DNA of 64,000 bases from Thalassoroseus pseudoceratinae (GTDB taxonomy: Bacteria; Planctomycetota; Planctomycetia; Planctomycetales; Planctomycetaceae), in the NCBI RefSeq assembly GCF_011634775.1, contig NZ_JAALXT010000009.1, positions 145,093-209,092 on the forward strand, given 5' to 3'. The notes beneath the pieces are model-generated. The model saw only the letters and a program-made list of their open reading frames with translations, made no database searches and was not told the origin of the DNA. Shown piece by piece: positions 27,627 to 39,800 of this stretch; position 1 is the stretch's first letter; the number at the start of each line of letters is the position of its first letter. Both the position numbers and the translations under genes were made by a program.

Positions 27627-29075
27627 ATGCATCGACAACGAATAGCTCGAACAATACAACTACTGACCTGCCTCCTCTTGGCATCGTGTCCAGCCTTCGC
27701 CGCGGGACAGTCCGACGGTTCAGAACGGCCAAACATTCTCTTCATTTTCACAGACGACTGGGGGTGGGGTGATCTCGGTTGCCATGGGCATCCATATCTA
27801 AAGACACCAAATATCGATCGGCTTGCCCAAGAAGGTACCGACTTTCATCGATTCACAGTCGCGAGCGGTGTATGCTCGCCAAGCCGCACCGCGGTGATGA
27901 CAGGGCATTTTCCCGCACGATACAAGATTGATGGTCACTTCGCGTGGGTCAATAGCAATGCCAAACGCAACGTGCCGGACTGGCTTGACCCGAAGACGCC
28001 CACGCTTCCGAGGATGCTCCAATCGGCTGGATACGCGACAGCACATTTCGGGAAATGGCATCTATCCAACAATATGATTCCCGATTCGCCCTTGCCTACG
28101 AATTACGGCTATGACGAGTACGGTGCCTTCAACTGCGCCGGCGAGCAAATGCCGGTCCACGAAGATGCCGCTCGGGCGATTGCGTTCATCGAAAAGAACG
28201 CAGCTGCGAAGAAACCGTTCTTCATTAACTTGTGGATGCACGAGCCGCATACACCGCACCACACACTGCCGGAATATCGTCGGCGTTTTCCGAAGCTGGA
28301 TGATCCGAATAATGTTTACGCGTCGGTGCTGTCTCACGCCGACGACAGGATTGGGGAATTGCTCGATGCGCTCGACCGATTGAAACTGACTGACGACACG
28401 CTGGTGATCTTTAGCTCGGATAATGGTCCGGCCGGCAGCGGCCGAGGCGGCAAGCTGACGGTCATGTACGATTCCGCGACCGGTGAGGGATTCGGAATCG
28501 GCGGCAGCGTCGGGACAACCGGCGGACGAAACGGGCGGAAGGCATCCATCCTGCAAGGTGGGATCGGAGTACCCTTCATTGCCCGTTGGCCAGGTAAAAT
28601 TAAGGCGGGGGCGATTGATGACGTTTCGTGGATCTCCGCCGTCGATCTACTTCCGACGTTCTGCGAAATCGCAGGGGCGGAGATGCCAGATGGCTACCAG
28701 CCCGACGGAACAAGCCAACTGGCGACGCTGCAAGGGACGAAAGCTCCGCGACGCGAAAAGCCTTTATTTTGGAAAGGCGTGCCAAACCGCCGGGGGCCTT
28801 CTTACTCGATATTAGACGGCCAATGGCGACTATTGACCGACGCAGATTTCGAGATACTTGAGCTTTTCAACGTTAATAAAGACCCCTTGGAAAAGAATAA
28901 TTTGAAGGACTCACATCCTGAAATCGCCGCCGAGATGCTACAGAAACTTCAAGCCTGGCATCGAACGCTCCCGGCAAAACCCAACCCTGAGTGCTTTTCA
29001 AAGTACCGCGCAAGAAACGCCGGCCCACTACCAACAGAAGCCAAACCGCTCTTCCAATTCGACCCATCCAGATAA
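27627..29075 (+). CDS. Secreted sulfatase (arylsulfatase A-like)
   Basis: The frame is open from 27549, but the ATG at 27627 gives a proper signal peptide (IQLLTCLLLASCPAFAAG) and 482 residues. Metal ligands Asp43-Asp44 lie in IFTDDWGWGDLGCHG, the formylglycine site is C83-S-P-S-R87, and GKWHLS, SSDNGP and KAGAIDD blocks support a type I sulfatase of the arylsulfatase/N-acetylglucosamine-6-sulfatase group. A glycine-rich loop (GFGIGGSVGTTGGRNG, ~residues 290-305) follows the SSDNGP block and may shape substrate access. It is the third gene in the beta-helix/esterase cluster, about 280 bases after the esterase. Confidence 0.9.
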   Translation: MHRQRIARTIQLLTCLLLASCPAFAAGQSDGSERPNILFIFTDDWGWGDLGCHGHPYLKTPNIDRLAQEGTDFHRFTVASGVCSPSRTAVMTGHFPARYKIDGHFAWVNSNAKRNVPDWLDPKTPTLPRMLQSAGYATAHFGKWHLSNNMIPDSPLPTNYGYDEYGAFNCAGEQMPVHEDAARAIAFIEKNAAAKKPFFINLWMHEPHTPHHTLPEYRRRFPKLDDPNNVYASVLSHADDRIGELLDALDRLKLTDDTLVIFSSDNGPAGSGRGGKLTVMYDSATGEGFGIGGSVGTTGGRNGRKASILQGGIGVPFIARWPGKIKAGAIDDVSWISAVDLLPTFCEIAGAEMPDGYQPDGTSQLATLQGTKAPRREKPLFWKGVPNRRGPSYSILDGQWRLLTDADFEILELFNVNKDPLEKNNLKDSHPEIAAEMLQKLQAWHRTLPAKPNPECFSKYRARNAGPLPTEAKPLFQFDPSR

Positions 29076-29225
29076 CACCGATCTCTTCCGGCAACCTAGA
29101 TTTTCGATCTAAAAAACTAGCAGGAAACTAGGCGAGAACTTGAGTTTGCCAGTTGGCAGTACAAGACGAGTCCCCGTGTGACATAGTCGATGCAAGCGGA
29201 AATTCATTGGTGGCGAGTATTGGAC

Positions 29226-29918
29226 TCAGCGTCTACTTGATGTTTTCCGTAACGGCGGATAGCACATGACGCCCCAATCTTCATTGACTCCGTGATTGAT
29301 CCAGACGAGCAGAAATGCTCGGAGCAGGTGATCCATCATTGTCGAGCAACGCCGGGATGCCGTGCGGTTAAGTGAACTATTGAACGTGGCAGCCCCATGC
29401 GTTAGCTGACACCGCAACAGGTAGATCCGCTCGAGAACACGGTCGAGGATGAGGGCCCATTTGCCCTGTAAGTACCAGGTTCTCGCGTCGTACATCGTCT
29501 TCTTAGACTGGCCAGCCCGTTTGCCACTTGGTTCCTGCCAAAAGTATCGGCTTAGGAACTCGTCATCGAAAATGGACATGACGAGCCGTTTGTTGTCTGA
29601 CAGCACACTCGGCACATAGTCGCTACCATCGAGGGCGAGTATCCGATCAACGAATTGTTCCCAGCACGCCCGGTCTGCGAGAGGTGCTCGTGCCGCTTGA
29701 TCCCATTGCCCGTAGAGTGCATTGAACGCTATCCACTGACTAAGAAGGGCGGAATCAAGATCACTCTCCTCAGTCGCTTGTTCGGCTCGACGGAGCCAGC
29801 TACAAGCCCGATGAAAGCGAATGTTCGTTGGATGCTCAGGATCGTCTTCGCTCAAACGCTCCTTATGGGGTTTCCAGAGACGCCGCAAGTCTCGCACTGA
29901 GGACTGTAGTTCAGACAT
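29226..29918 (-). CDS. HEPN-domain protein (Apea-like)
   Basis: The protein has 230 residues and no signal peptide, so it is cytoplasmic. The family signal is a long helical bundle with R169-C-Q-L-T-H174, i.e. the R-x4-H motif of HEPN ribonucleases, preceded by LILDRVLERIYLLR and earlier by SQWIAFNALYGQW, a typical N-terminal HEPN helix. HEPN proteins cut RNA in toxin-antitoxin and defence systems. No nucleotidyltransferase (MNT) antitoxin or helicase partner lies next to it: the neighbours are a convergent sulfatase and a long non-coding stretch upstream. A role as a solitary RNase or a decayed system is inferred. Confidence 0.7.
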   Translation of the reverse strand: MSELQSSVRDLRRLWKPHKERLSEDDPEHPTNIRFHRACSWLRRAEQATEESDLDSALLSQWIAFNALYGQWDQAARAPLADRACWEQFVDRILALDGSDYVPSVLSDNKRLVMSIFDDEFLSRYFWQEPSGKRAGQSKKTMYDARTWYLQGKWALILDRVLERIYLLRCQLTHGAATFNSSLNRTASRRCSTMMDHLLRAFLLVWINHGVNEDWGVMCYPPLRKTSSRR

Positions 29919-30622
29919 AACCTAACTCCCCCGCGAACCGATCGCCGACCGTGACCGCGCCAGATCATCCTTTAAAGAGAACTTCTGTATCCTAGCAGGC
30001 TTTTAAAACAACTGAGTACAACCGTTCCGGTCAACTTCCGAGGAACAAGCATATTCAAAGACGCACAGTCTGGCACTGTCGGATTTACCGCTTGAAAGGC
30101 GAGTCGGTCGAAATATGTGATTTTCCGACTATTGAAACCAAAGACAATCAAACATCGTCCTTTTTTGCAGCCGTAGTTCGGCATTCGAATGCAACTTTCA
30201 CAAGGTTGGTCAACTCAATAGAGTTTTGAGTTCGCAAGATGCAGCCGAAGCTGTAAAGACTTGTGCGACTGCTCAAGCCGTGCGAACACACGACTGGGGC
30301 GTGCAACGTTCATTTCGTTTTTCTGGTTGCGACAGTCGTCGTTGACAGCAATCAGTATAGAACGGCTAGGTAGTCGACAATATTGTCTTTAGGGCAGTTC
30401 AGAACATTAACTTGACAATTCCCTTTGGGACCTGGGAAGGACTGCAGCATCGTTAATTCAATCCCTCATCGATTTGACCTCGGGAGTTGTTGCGACATTC
30501 AACGAAGCAACGATTGAACAAGCATTAATTGCCGCGTCTCGTACTCGTCGCTAATCAAGATCCCTCTGGGAATGATCGTCTTACATTGGACAATGTTGTG
30601 TTCTCCAAAACTCACCACACGA
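29919..30622. other. Long non-coding stretch upstream of the giant surface gene
   Basis: About 700 bases between divergent genes. Near 30420-30555 a short frame without a start codon reads like protein (LDNSLWDLGRTAASLIQ then GVVATFNEATIEQALIAA, ending at TAA), perhaps a gene remnant. The promoters of the HEPN gene and of the giant gene should be here; none stands out. No tRNA or known RNA was recognised. Confidence 0.35.
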
Positions 30623-30704
30623 AGGAGGTCTGATCTTGACGAAATGCGAAGGTGGAAAATCTGGGTCAAATGATGCAATCGGGCGCTTCATTATTTTTCT
30701 GTGA
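30623..30704 (+). CDS. Possible leader peptide with strong ribosome binding site
   Basis: AAGGAGGT (30622-30629) is the best Shine-Dalgarno sequence in the window and sits six bases before a TTG at 30636. The frame encodes only 22 residues (start TKCEGGKSG, ends FIIFL) and stops at 30704. A shorter alternative, ATG at 30644, gives nine residues. It lies just upstream of a strong hairpin and of the 12.5-kb surface gene, a layout that fits a translated leader controlling that gene. It may also be chance. Confidence 0.3.
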
Positions 30705-30728
30705 ACCTGGGCATCCTATTCCGATACG

Positions 30729-30765
30729 GGAAAGCGGGGGCACTAGGTATTCTCCCCCGTTTTCC
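30729..30765 (+). promoter_or_regulatory. Strong hairpin in the leader of the giant gene
   Basis: A 12-bp stem (GGAAAGCGGGGG pairing with CCCCCGTTTTCC, one G-U pair) encloses a 13-base loop and ends 41 bases before the ATG at 30807. The 3' arm includes TTTT, so the structure could act as a weak intrinsic terminator, that is, as an attenuator, or as a barrier that stabilises the mRNA. The hairpin is seen; the function is inferred. Confidence 0.5.
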
Positions 30766-30806
30766 GAAACCGAAGAATTGCGGCCCGATCCTGTAGAAAG
30801 CCACCC

Positions 30807-33800
30807 ATGTTGTTGACCCACTGGCTTAAGCATTTGCTTCTTCGTCGTAATCCTTTTCGAGCGGCCCAGCGGAAAAAGCGACAACGGTTGTCCCAAGGAT
30901 CAATTCAGGTCGGTACGCCTTCGGAACGGTTGGAGGACCGACTGCTGCTGGCGGCGACTTGGCGGGCGGGTCTAACGTCGAACGACGATTTCGTGTTGGA
31001 TTTGGAAAACTCAGGAGGCACGGAGTTTTCCGTTTCTTCGACCGGTGAAGTTACGATCGGGGCGGGTGGAGCCAGCAACTTTGTTGTGGACCAAAACGGG
31101 AACTTGACGATTGCGGGGATATTTGCCGATTCGTCGTCGGTGACCCTGAAGGAAAACTTCACGCAAGTCGACGGATCGGTGGTCCTCGATCAACTCGCGG
31201 ACCTTCCCATTCTGCGTTACAACTACATTGGCGATCCGGAATCCGTTACCCACCTCAGCCCGACAGCTGAAGAATTCTATGCCGCTTTTCAGCTGGGTGC
31301 CGACGCTCAACATATCTCGCCTTTGGATTTGACGGGAACATTGTTGGTGGGGATCCAGGAGTTATCCGAGATCGTCGATGATCAGCAGGCTCAAATCGAC
31401 TCCTTGCTCTCGCATCTCGGGGTCGTAGAACCTCCCGATTATCGAGCGGCATTTGCGACGGACAGCCCGTTCGGCGAGGAATGGGTTTGGGAAGACTTTC
31501 TGGCGTATGTGGGTCAGGGTGTGGAGACAAACTCACAACCTGTAGCACCGACGGCGACGTTTCAATTCGAACAAACCTCGCCGGGCGGTCCCATTCTCGC
31601 GACAACTGAGAGCGATTCCACAGGCGAAGCGCCAATCCACAACTTTTCTGACATTCTGACCGTGTTCTCGGCCGCACAAAACCAACTGGGTGGCACTACG
31701 ATTGTCGCTCCTATCGAGATCATCAATGACGATGTACTCATTCAAGGCAGTCTCGTGGTTGGCGACGACGCCGACACTGCGGATGCGTATGGTTCGGATA
31801 CGCTTCGCCTTCGCGATGAAGTGATTCGTGTGCACTTCCAAGACACGAGTATCTCGGCTTCTTTCCCCACGCGGGATTGGCGGATCCTCGTCAACGATGC
31901 CCTGATCGGCGGCACGAGCCACTTTTCTGTTGAAGATAGCGATCTCGGCACGACGCCGTTCCGCTTGGAAGCCGGCGGTCCGGGGGATGCGGTGGTGATC
32001 GACAGCAGCGGTCAAATCGGGTTTGGTACTGCGGACCCCACACAAACGCTGCACCTGGTCGCAGGCGACAGCCCAACCGTCCGTTTGGAACAGGACGCCG
32101 CCGATCCTTCCATTTGGGATTTCGGTGGGAACGAGAGCAACTTCTTCGTGCGGGACGCGAGCGGCAATTTGCTTCCGTTCCGCATTCGCACCGGAGCCCC
32201 CGACGGCAGCCTGGAGATTGCATCCGATGGCAACGTCGGCGTGGGCACGTCCGATCCGACGAGTTCTCTCCACATCCAATCCGATGACGGAACGGCCAAC
32301 CTGACCGTCCAAGAAACATCCACCACCGACGCCATGCGGGATCTGGTGACGCTCAATAATAACGGGGCAGGGCATATCGTCCTCTCCAACACCGACACGA
32401 ACACGACCGTTCGCACGGGATTGGCGGCCGACAATTCTTATGTGATTAACTTCACCGGCGCTACGGATCCCGAGTTTCGTTTGGGTGAGGATGGCAGCCT
32501 CACCTTGGGAGCCACACCCACGACATTCGTGCTGGACGCCGCCGGCAATCTCACGTTGTCGGGCACGTTGAATGCCACGTCCTCACGGACTTTGAAAGAG
32601 AATTTCGAATCGGTCGAAGCGGATCAGATTCTGCAGCAAATCAATGATCTGGATGTGCTGCGATGGAACTACATTGCCGACGACGATTCGATTCAGCACG
32701 TGGGGCCATTGGCTGAAGATTTCTACGCGGCGTTCGGTCTCGGCGAAGACCCGCGTCACATTGCCTCCAGTGATGTCGCGGGGATCGCGGTCGCTGGGAT
32801 TCAGGCACTGCTCGTGCAAATGGAGATTCAGAACGATCAGATCGCGTATCTGTCCGAGTTGGCCGGGGTCGATTATGAACCGTTAATTGTTTTCGCGTCT
32901 CCGTCTTTGCCGTCCGCCAATTCCCCGAGCCTCTCGCCACAGCAGAACAATGGACTGCCGGTCTTTCAACTTTCCGTCGATGAGCAGACCTATTCCAACC
33001 CCGTCGCCCAATCGACCATTTCGCTCCTGTCGCAAGCCGTGTCGAGTGGCGGCGGGACGCTAACGCTTGCGGAGATGACCGGCGGCGGGCAAGTTCAAAT
33101 TATCAACGACAATTTCGGAACAACGTTTAGCTTGGGGATTGGTGATGGAAGCGTGAACGGAATGGACTTCGGTTTCGACACGGTGCGACTAACCGAAGAC
33201 GTCTTGCGTGTGCATTTTGAAGACACCAGCACGGGAACGCACAATCCGAGCAACGATTGGCGATTTGTGATTAACGACGCCGAGCCCGGTGGAGAGAATC
33301 ACTTCTCAATTGTGGATGCCGAGACGGGCGAAACTCTCTTCCGCATCGACCAGGGAGCCCGCGATTTCTCCTTGGTCGTCGATAATGGTGGCAATGTCGG
33401 GTTGGGAACGGAAAACCCCGATCAAGCCATACATATTGCCAATGGAGACACGCCGACCGTCCGCTTGGAACAAGACGAAACACTCGGATTTGCGTCGCAA
33501 GTTTACGACTTGGGTGGCAACGAGCAGGGATTCTTTTTGCGGGATGTCACCAATAATTCGACCGTCCCATTCCGCATCCGTCCCGGCGCCCCGACTAGCA
33601 GCTTGGATATTGCCGCGAATGGAAACGTGGGGATCGGCACATCGACCCCGAATAGTTCGGTCCATGTCAGCCGAGACGATGGCACAGCCCAAGTCGCCGT
33701 CGAAGAACTTTCTACGACCACGGCCGATCGAGATCTGTTGACGCTAACCAACCATGGAGCGTCACAGATTGCGATCACGAACACCGACGGCAGCCCCGTC

Positions 33801-36800
33801 ACTTGGCGGACTGGCATCAGTAGCACCGAGGGCTTCACCTTCGACTTGGCAAACACTACGGGCAGCGAGTTTGTGATCAACCAAGACGGTTCCATGACCG
33901 TTGGTCCCGATGGCGCTGCCAATCTGCAATTGGATGCCAACGGCGACGTCACAATCGCTGGGTCGCTCAACGCGAGTTCCTCGCGGGCACTCAAAGAGAA
34001 CTTCCAAGCTGTCAATTCGCTCGAAGTTTTGAATCGGTTGGAATCGCTGTCGCTTCAGCGTTGGAATTACATTGCCGACTCGGACGACGTCGAACACTTC
34101 GGACCATTCGCCGAGGATTTTTACGCCCTGTTTGGCCTCGGGGCAGATGCCCAGCACCTGACGCCTTCGGACTTGGCCAGCTCGGGGTTGGTCGGTCTGC
34201 AAGGGCTCTTGGAAATCGCCGAACACCATGGCACGCAACTTGAACGAATCTCGCAACAACTTGGATTGACAGGTTGGACCTCGGACGTGCCTTCAGTCGA
34301 TCCATTCGGCGGTTCCGATTGGACGGTTGCCCTCGATGGTGCAACGACCCAGCAGGCAACCGGAGTGGGATCGCCGTCGTCAAACTCAGGAGATCAGGCG
34401 AGCCCCGCTGAATCTGCGACGGTCACCAACAACGAAAGTACGCCACAGTCGCAGGCGTCTTCGTTCGTGCGTTATGGAAGTTCGATGCAGGTGGTCGATC
34501 ATCTCACTGACCAAGATGACGGCGGAGACCACGGACACGGCGAGAGCTATTTCCTGGCGGAGACTGGAACCGAGAATTACTTCGTTTGGCAGGACCAAGA
34601 TGCTTCCACTGCTGATGTGATCGATATCTATTATGACTTCCGCGACGAAGGCGGCTTTACGAACCAGATTTCTTCGGAAGAAATTGCGCTCGCCGAACAA
34701 GCACTCGCAAGCTGGGAAACGGCTGCTGACGGAAACATTCGATTTCAGCGAAACACGTCGGCCGCGCGTGAAGACATTATCAATATTGGCGTGGGGAATT
34801 TGGAAGCGTTTGGTTTCACCGGCGGTTTTGGAGGCACGCTCGCTGTCGGTGGCGGAACGGTCTTCAATGGTACGAATCCTTCAATCACGTCCGGCGTGGT
34901 CTGGTTGGACACCACCGAGACCTGGGATTTCGAGCAAGACAACGGCAATCCGGCCGGCACCTACGATTCGCTAACTGTGTTGACGCACGAAATCGGCCAT
35001 GCGTTGGGGCTTGGCCATACCGATGATCTTGCGGGCGTCGATATCATGGATGGCATTTACACGGGTGAGCAAACTCAATTCTCCAATGTCGATCGTCAAT
35101 TAGTACAGATCTTGTACGGCAATGTGACAACCGAGAGCCTACCCGAATCCCAAGGTGAAGTGGTCCTTCTGCCCGCCCAAGTTTTCTTTGGGGATCTGGC
35201 GATCGACGGCAGTCTTGTCGTTGGCACAGATGCTGTCAGCGGTGAAACCTTTGGCCTCGATACGCTGCGGCTTAAGGAAAACAATTTGCGGATTGGTTTT
35301 GTCGATTCCAGCACAGACGGCGGCCCCTCAGGAGATTGGCAAATCACGATCAACGACTCCCAAAATGGGGGCCAGTCGTATTTCTCGATTGATGAGCAAA
35401 GCACGCCAGGAGGCTCGACGGGCGATTCGAAGTTCCGAGTGCTGACGGGTGCCGGGAACGATGCTTTCGTCGTGGACCAATCCGGTCGAATTGGGCTGGG
35501 CACCCGAAATCCTGTTGAGAACCTGCATATCATCAACGGAACCAGTCCCGCGATGCGGTTTGGGCAGGATGACAGCCAACTCCTCACGCCGTTTGTTTGG
35601 GACATCGGTGGGGATGACACCAGCTTCTATATTCGCGATGTGACTAGCGGTGATCTGCTGCCATTCCAGATTCGCCCGGGAGCCCCGACCAGCAGTTTCG
35701 ATGTGGCCTCGAACGGAAATGTCGGGATCGGCACAGACACCCCGGCCAGCCGATTTCATATTCTTCGCTCGGACGGCAGTGCCCAGTTGCAAGTCGAAGA
35801 AACATCGAGCACGACCGCAGACCGTGATTTAATGGTCCTGACCAATAATGGCGGCGTGTTTATGAGTTTCACCAGCGAGGTTTCCAGCTCGAATGTCGTC
35901 ACGGACGATGTGCAAATTGGCGTGGCCAAAGATGCCACCGTCAACGGCAGCGAAGTGACGTTCGATTACTACCTAGAGAATCTTGATGCGGACGAACTCA
36001 GCCGCTTGTCGTTGACAGATGATTTGGATGCGGTTCTGGGGGCAGGCAACTACACAATCACCGCGGCTCCCGTATTGATCGACGATCCGGGCACCATCTC
36101 GCTCAATGCCAACTTCGACGGCAGTGGCGAGACACAATTGATTGCCCAACCGACCGAGGGTTTGGAGTCGGGGCGTACTCTGGGTGACATCGCGTTGGGA
36201 AGCACTCTTGAGAGTGGAGACACCGCGCAGATTCGGCTCGTGGTCAATGTCCATGCGATTGCTGATTTTGGGTTCGGGTTGGGGATGTACGAAAACCAAG
36301 CCACTGCAACCGCCCAAGGACCGGAAGGCGTGAGCACCACCGACCTCTCCGACAACGGCACCGACCCAGACCCCAATGGCAACGGCGATCCCACCGAAGC
36401 CGGCGAGAACGATGCCACGACGTTCACGATTCCAGTCAATCCCGTAATTGGGTTGTCCCACGACATCGAAGTATTCGGCCAGGATTTTGCGACGATCGAC
36501 GTGGGGGGCTCCAACACGTTTGATTTCGGTTCCCGTGTTCGCATGAACTATACGCTGGAGAACTTGGGGAACGTCGCGTTGTCGAATATTGACCTGGCCA
36601 ACGACCTAAATGCCGTCTTCGGAGCGGGGAATTACGGGACCATCAATAGTGGCTTCCCGATGGTCACTGTGACCGGAACGGGATCGATCTCTACGAATTC
36701 GGTTTTCAACGGATCTACGCAAACACAATTGATTACCTCGGGCACACTCAACCCCGGCGAGAGCGCGGTCGTCACGGTGGAGTTGCTTGTTACATCGATT

Positions 36801-39800
36801 ACCGATCAGGGATTGGGTGTCGGGATCTTTACCAACCAGGCTACGGTCAGTGCGGAAGATCAGTTTAGCACGTTCGTGACGGATCTCTCTCATGCCGGCA
36901 CTGACCCGGACCCGAATGACAATGGCGATCCCACCGAAGCCGGCGAGAACGCCCCAACCGATTTCATCGTGGGAGCCGCGATCGGTGCGGCGAAAGATGC
37001 GACGGTGACGGACAACCATGTCACCATCGATCTATATCTCGAGAACTTCGGAGACGACAACTTCACCAACCTGAGTTTGGTTGACGACCTCGATGCGGCT
37101 TTCGGGGAAGGCAACTACACGATTACGACCAGCCCGTTCCTCGTGGACGATCCGGGGACAATCACGCTCAATCCGGCCTTTGACGGCTCGCTCGATACGC
37201 AACTCCTTGATCCAAGCAGTACGCTCTCGGCCACGGACACCGCCCAGATTCAATTCGTCGTTACGGTCGATCAAGTCAGCAATCTCGGCAGTGGATTTGG
37301 AGTCTATTCCAATCAAGCGATCGCGTTTGCGACAGACCGCTTTGGCGGTGTGCTAACGGATCTTTCGCATACCGGGACCGATCCCGATCCGGGCGGCGAC
37401 AACGATCCGTCCACATTCGGTTCGGAAGATACGCCAACGAGCATTGTGGTTGTGTCAGATGCTTTGGTGGGAGTTGCCAAAGATGTTAGCGTGTCGGGAA
37501 CGGAAGTTACCGTTGATCTGTACATCGAAAACTTTGGCACACAAACCAGTAGCAATTTGAGTTTGGTCGATGACCTGGATGCTGTGTTCGGAGCCGGAAA
37601 TTACACGATCCTCGTCGACCCCATGTTGATTGCCGACCCGGGGACAATCACGCTGAATGGGTCATACGATGGCAGCAGTGTGACCGAACTTCTGGATTCT
37701 AGTAGCACGCTCGGTGCGGGGGTCACCGCCCAAATCCAATTCGTGGTCGATGTGACCAACATCTCGGATCAAGGGTTCGGCACCGGCGTCTATGAAAACC
37801 AAAGCATTGTCACGGGAACGGCTCCCGGTGGATTGGTCTTGTCCGACACATCGGACGACGGCACCGATCCCGATCCTACGGGAGATGGAGATCCGACGGG
37901 GTTCGGTGAGAACGATCCGACGCGGTTCGGGGCAGGGACGGCCATCATTGGGCTCGCGGTGAATAGTTCCGTGTCGGGCACCGTAGTCACCTTCGACTAC
38001 ACCATCGAAAACCTCGGGGAAACCGCGATCGAAAACATTGTGATGGAGCACCCGCTCAATCTCGTTTTCGGGAGCGGAAATTTCTCAGTCGTACAGCAAC
38101 CAGCGTTGGTTGACGGGCCAGCGACATTATTATTTAGCACTCAGTTTTTCGGATTCAGTATTTTTGACAATCTCGTCGTAGGGGGAACACTTGGTGCCGG
38201 GGAGTCGGTCACATTTCGCACCCAAGTGAATGTAACCCACGTGACAGATCAAGGGCTCGGTCTCGGCGTCTACGAGACGAGCCTCATCGTCGATGGATCC
38301 GATGTCAACGGAGTTGCCGTTTCGGACATTTCCGATGCGGGTTTCGTTTCCGACGCGAATGGCAACGGCGATCCCACCGAGTCAGGAGAACACGACCCGA
38401 CTCCCATCACCATCGGTGAAGAAGCTTTCATTGGCATTGCCAAGAACGCGACGGTCAACGGAACTCAAGTCACGTTTGATTATTATCTGGAGAATTTCGG
38501 CAACGTCGACTTGAGCAGCTTGGATTTGGCCGACGATTTGGATGAGGTCTTTGGTGTGGACAACTACACCATTTCTGCTGCCCCCAGTTTTTTGGATGAC
38601 CCCACGACCATCACTCTCAATGATGACTTTGACGGTTCCAGCGATACTGCTCTCATTCAATCGGGCACGTTGTCAATCGGCGACACGGCCGGAATTCAAG
38701 TCGTAGTGGATGTCACCAACATTGTGGATCGCGGTCTGGATCGTGGCTTCTTTGAAAATCAAGTCATGATCTCAGGCACGGCACCAGGGGGATCGGTTGC
38801 TCGCGATGTCTCCGACTCGGGAACAGATCCCGATCCCGATATGGACGGAGACGCATCCGGCGATGATGAGTCGGATCCCACGCAATTCGTGGTTGGATTC
38901 TCCGAAATTGGTCTCGCCAAGAGTGCGAGCGTCGATGACGATTTCGTCACCTTCGATTTCTTCATTGAGAACCTGGGGACCGAAACGCTGTCGAACCTCA
39001 GCCTCACCGAAGATCTCGACAGCCTATTTGGAATCGGAAATTACCAGCTGGTCAACGCACCATTCTTCGTCGGTGATTCGAGAGACTTATTCGTCAACCA
39101 GGACTTTGATGGTTCGAGCGATACCCAACTGATCCGTTCAGGCACGATTGACGGCCGAATCACCGCCCAGATTCGTGTGGTTGTGCAGTTAACCGATGTA
39201 ATTGATGCTGGTTCGGGTTTGGGAGTGTATAGCAATCAGGTCATGGTGACGGCACAAAATCCAGCAAGCGTCATGCTCTCCGACTTGTCCCACACCGGCA
39301 CCGACCCGGATCCCAATGGGAATGGTTCTCCTGATGATGTTGGGGAGTTTGACGCCACCACATTCACCGTTTTGGTTTCCGATCTTCAAGTCACAAAAAC
39401 GGACAGCGTAGAGCATGTCAGCCCGGGCGAAAGCGTGACCTATACCATCACCTACAATAACACCGGCAATGCTACTGCGACCGGCGTCACTCTCACAGAA
39501 ACGTTACCCGCTGGAACAAGTTTCGACGCCTCGAACAGCACGTCAGGTTGGGTGGAATCGCCCGCGAATTCCGGCATCTATGTTCTTAACATCGGCGATG
39601 TCGCTGCAAACGATCCCGCCCAAAACGTCACGTTCGCGTTGCTGATTGACGACCCCGTGATGGCAGGAATCACCGAGTTCGCGAATTCCGTGAGCATCGC
39701 GGCTGACAGCAATGGTGGCTTTGATTTCGATCTCTCCAACAACACCGACACCGACACCAATATCCTCAATGCCAGTCTGTCGATCACCGCGGATGACGCT

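Noticed and set aside
31533..32375. 280-codon minus-strand frame inside the giant gene
   Set aside because: It lies fully inside the repeat-coding plus-strand gene and has no domain; it arises from codon bias on the opposite strand.
36340..39360. Asp/Asn-rich DPDPNGNGDP coding repeats as a possible CRISPR or DNA repeat
   Set aside because: The similarity is at protein level with a period of ~480-530 bases and many silent differences, not short identical DNA repeats.
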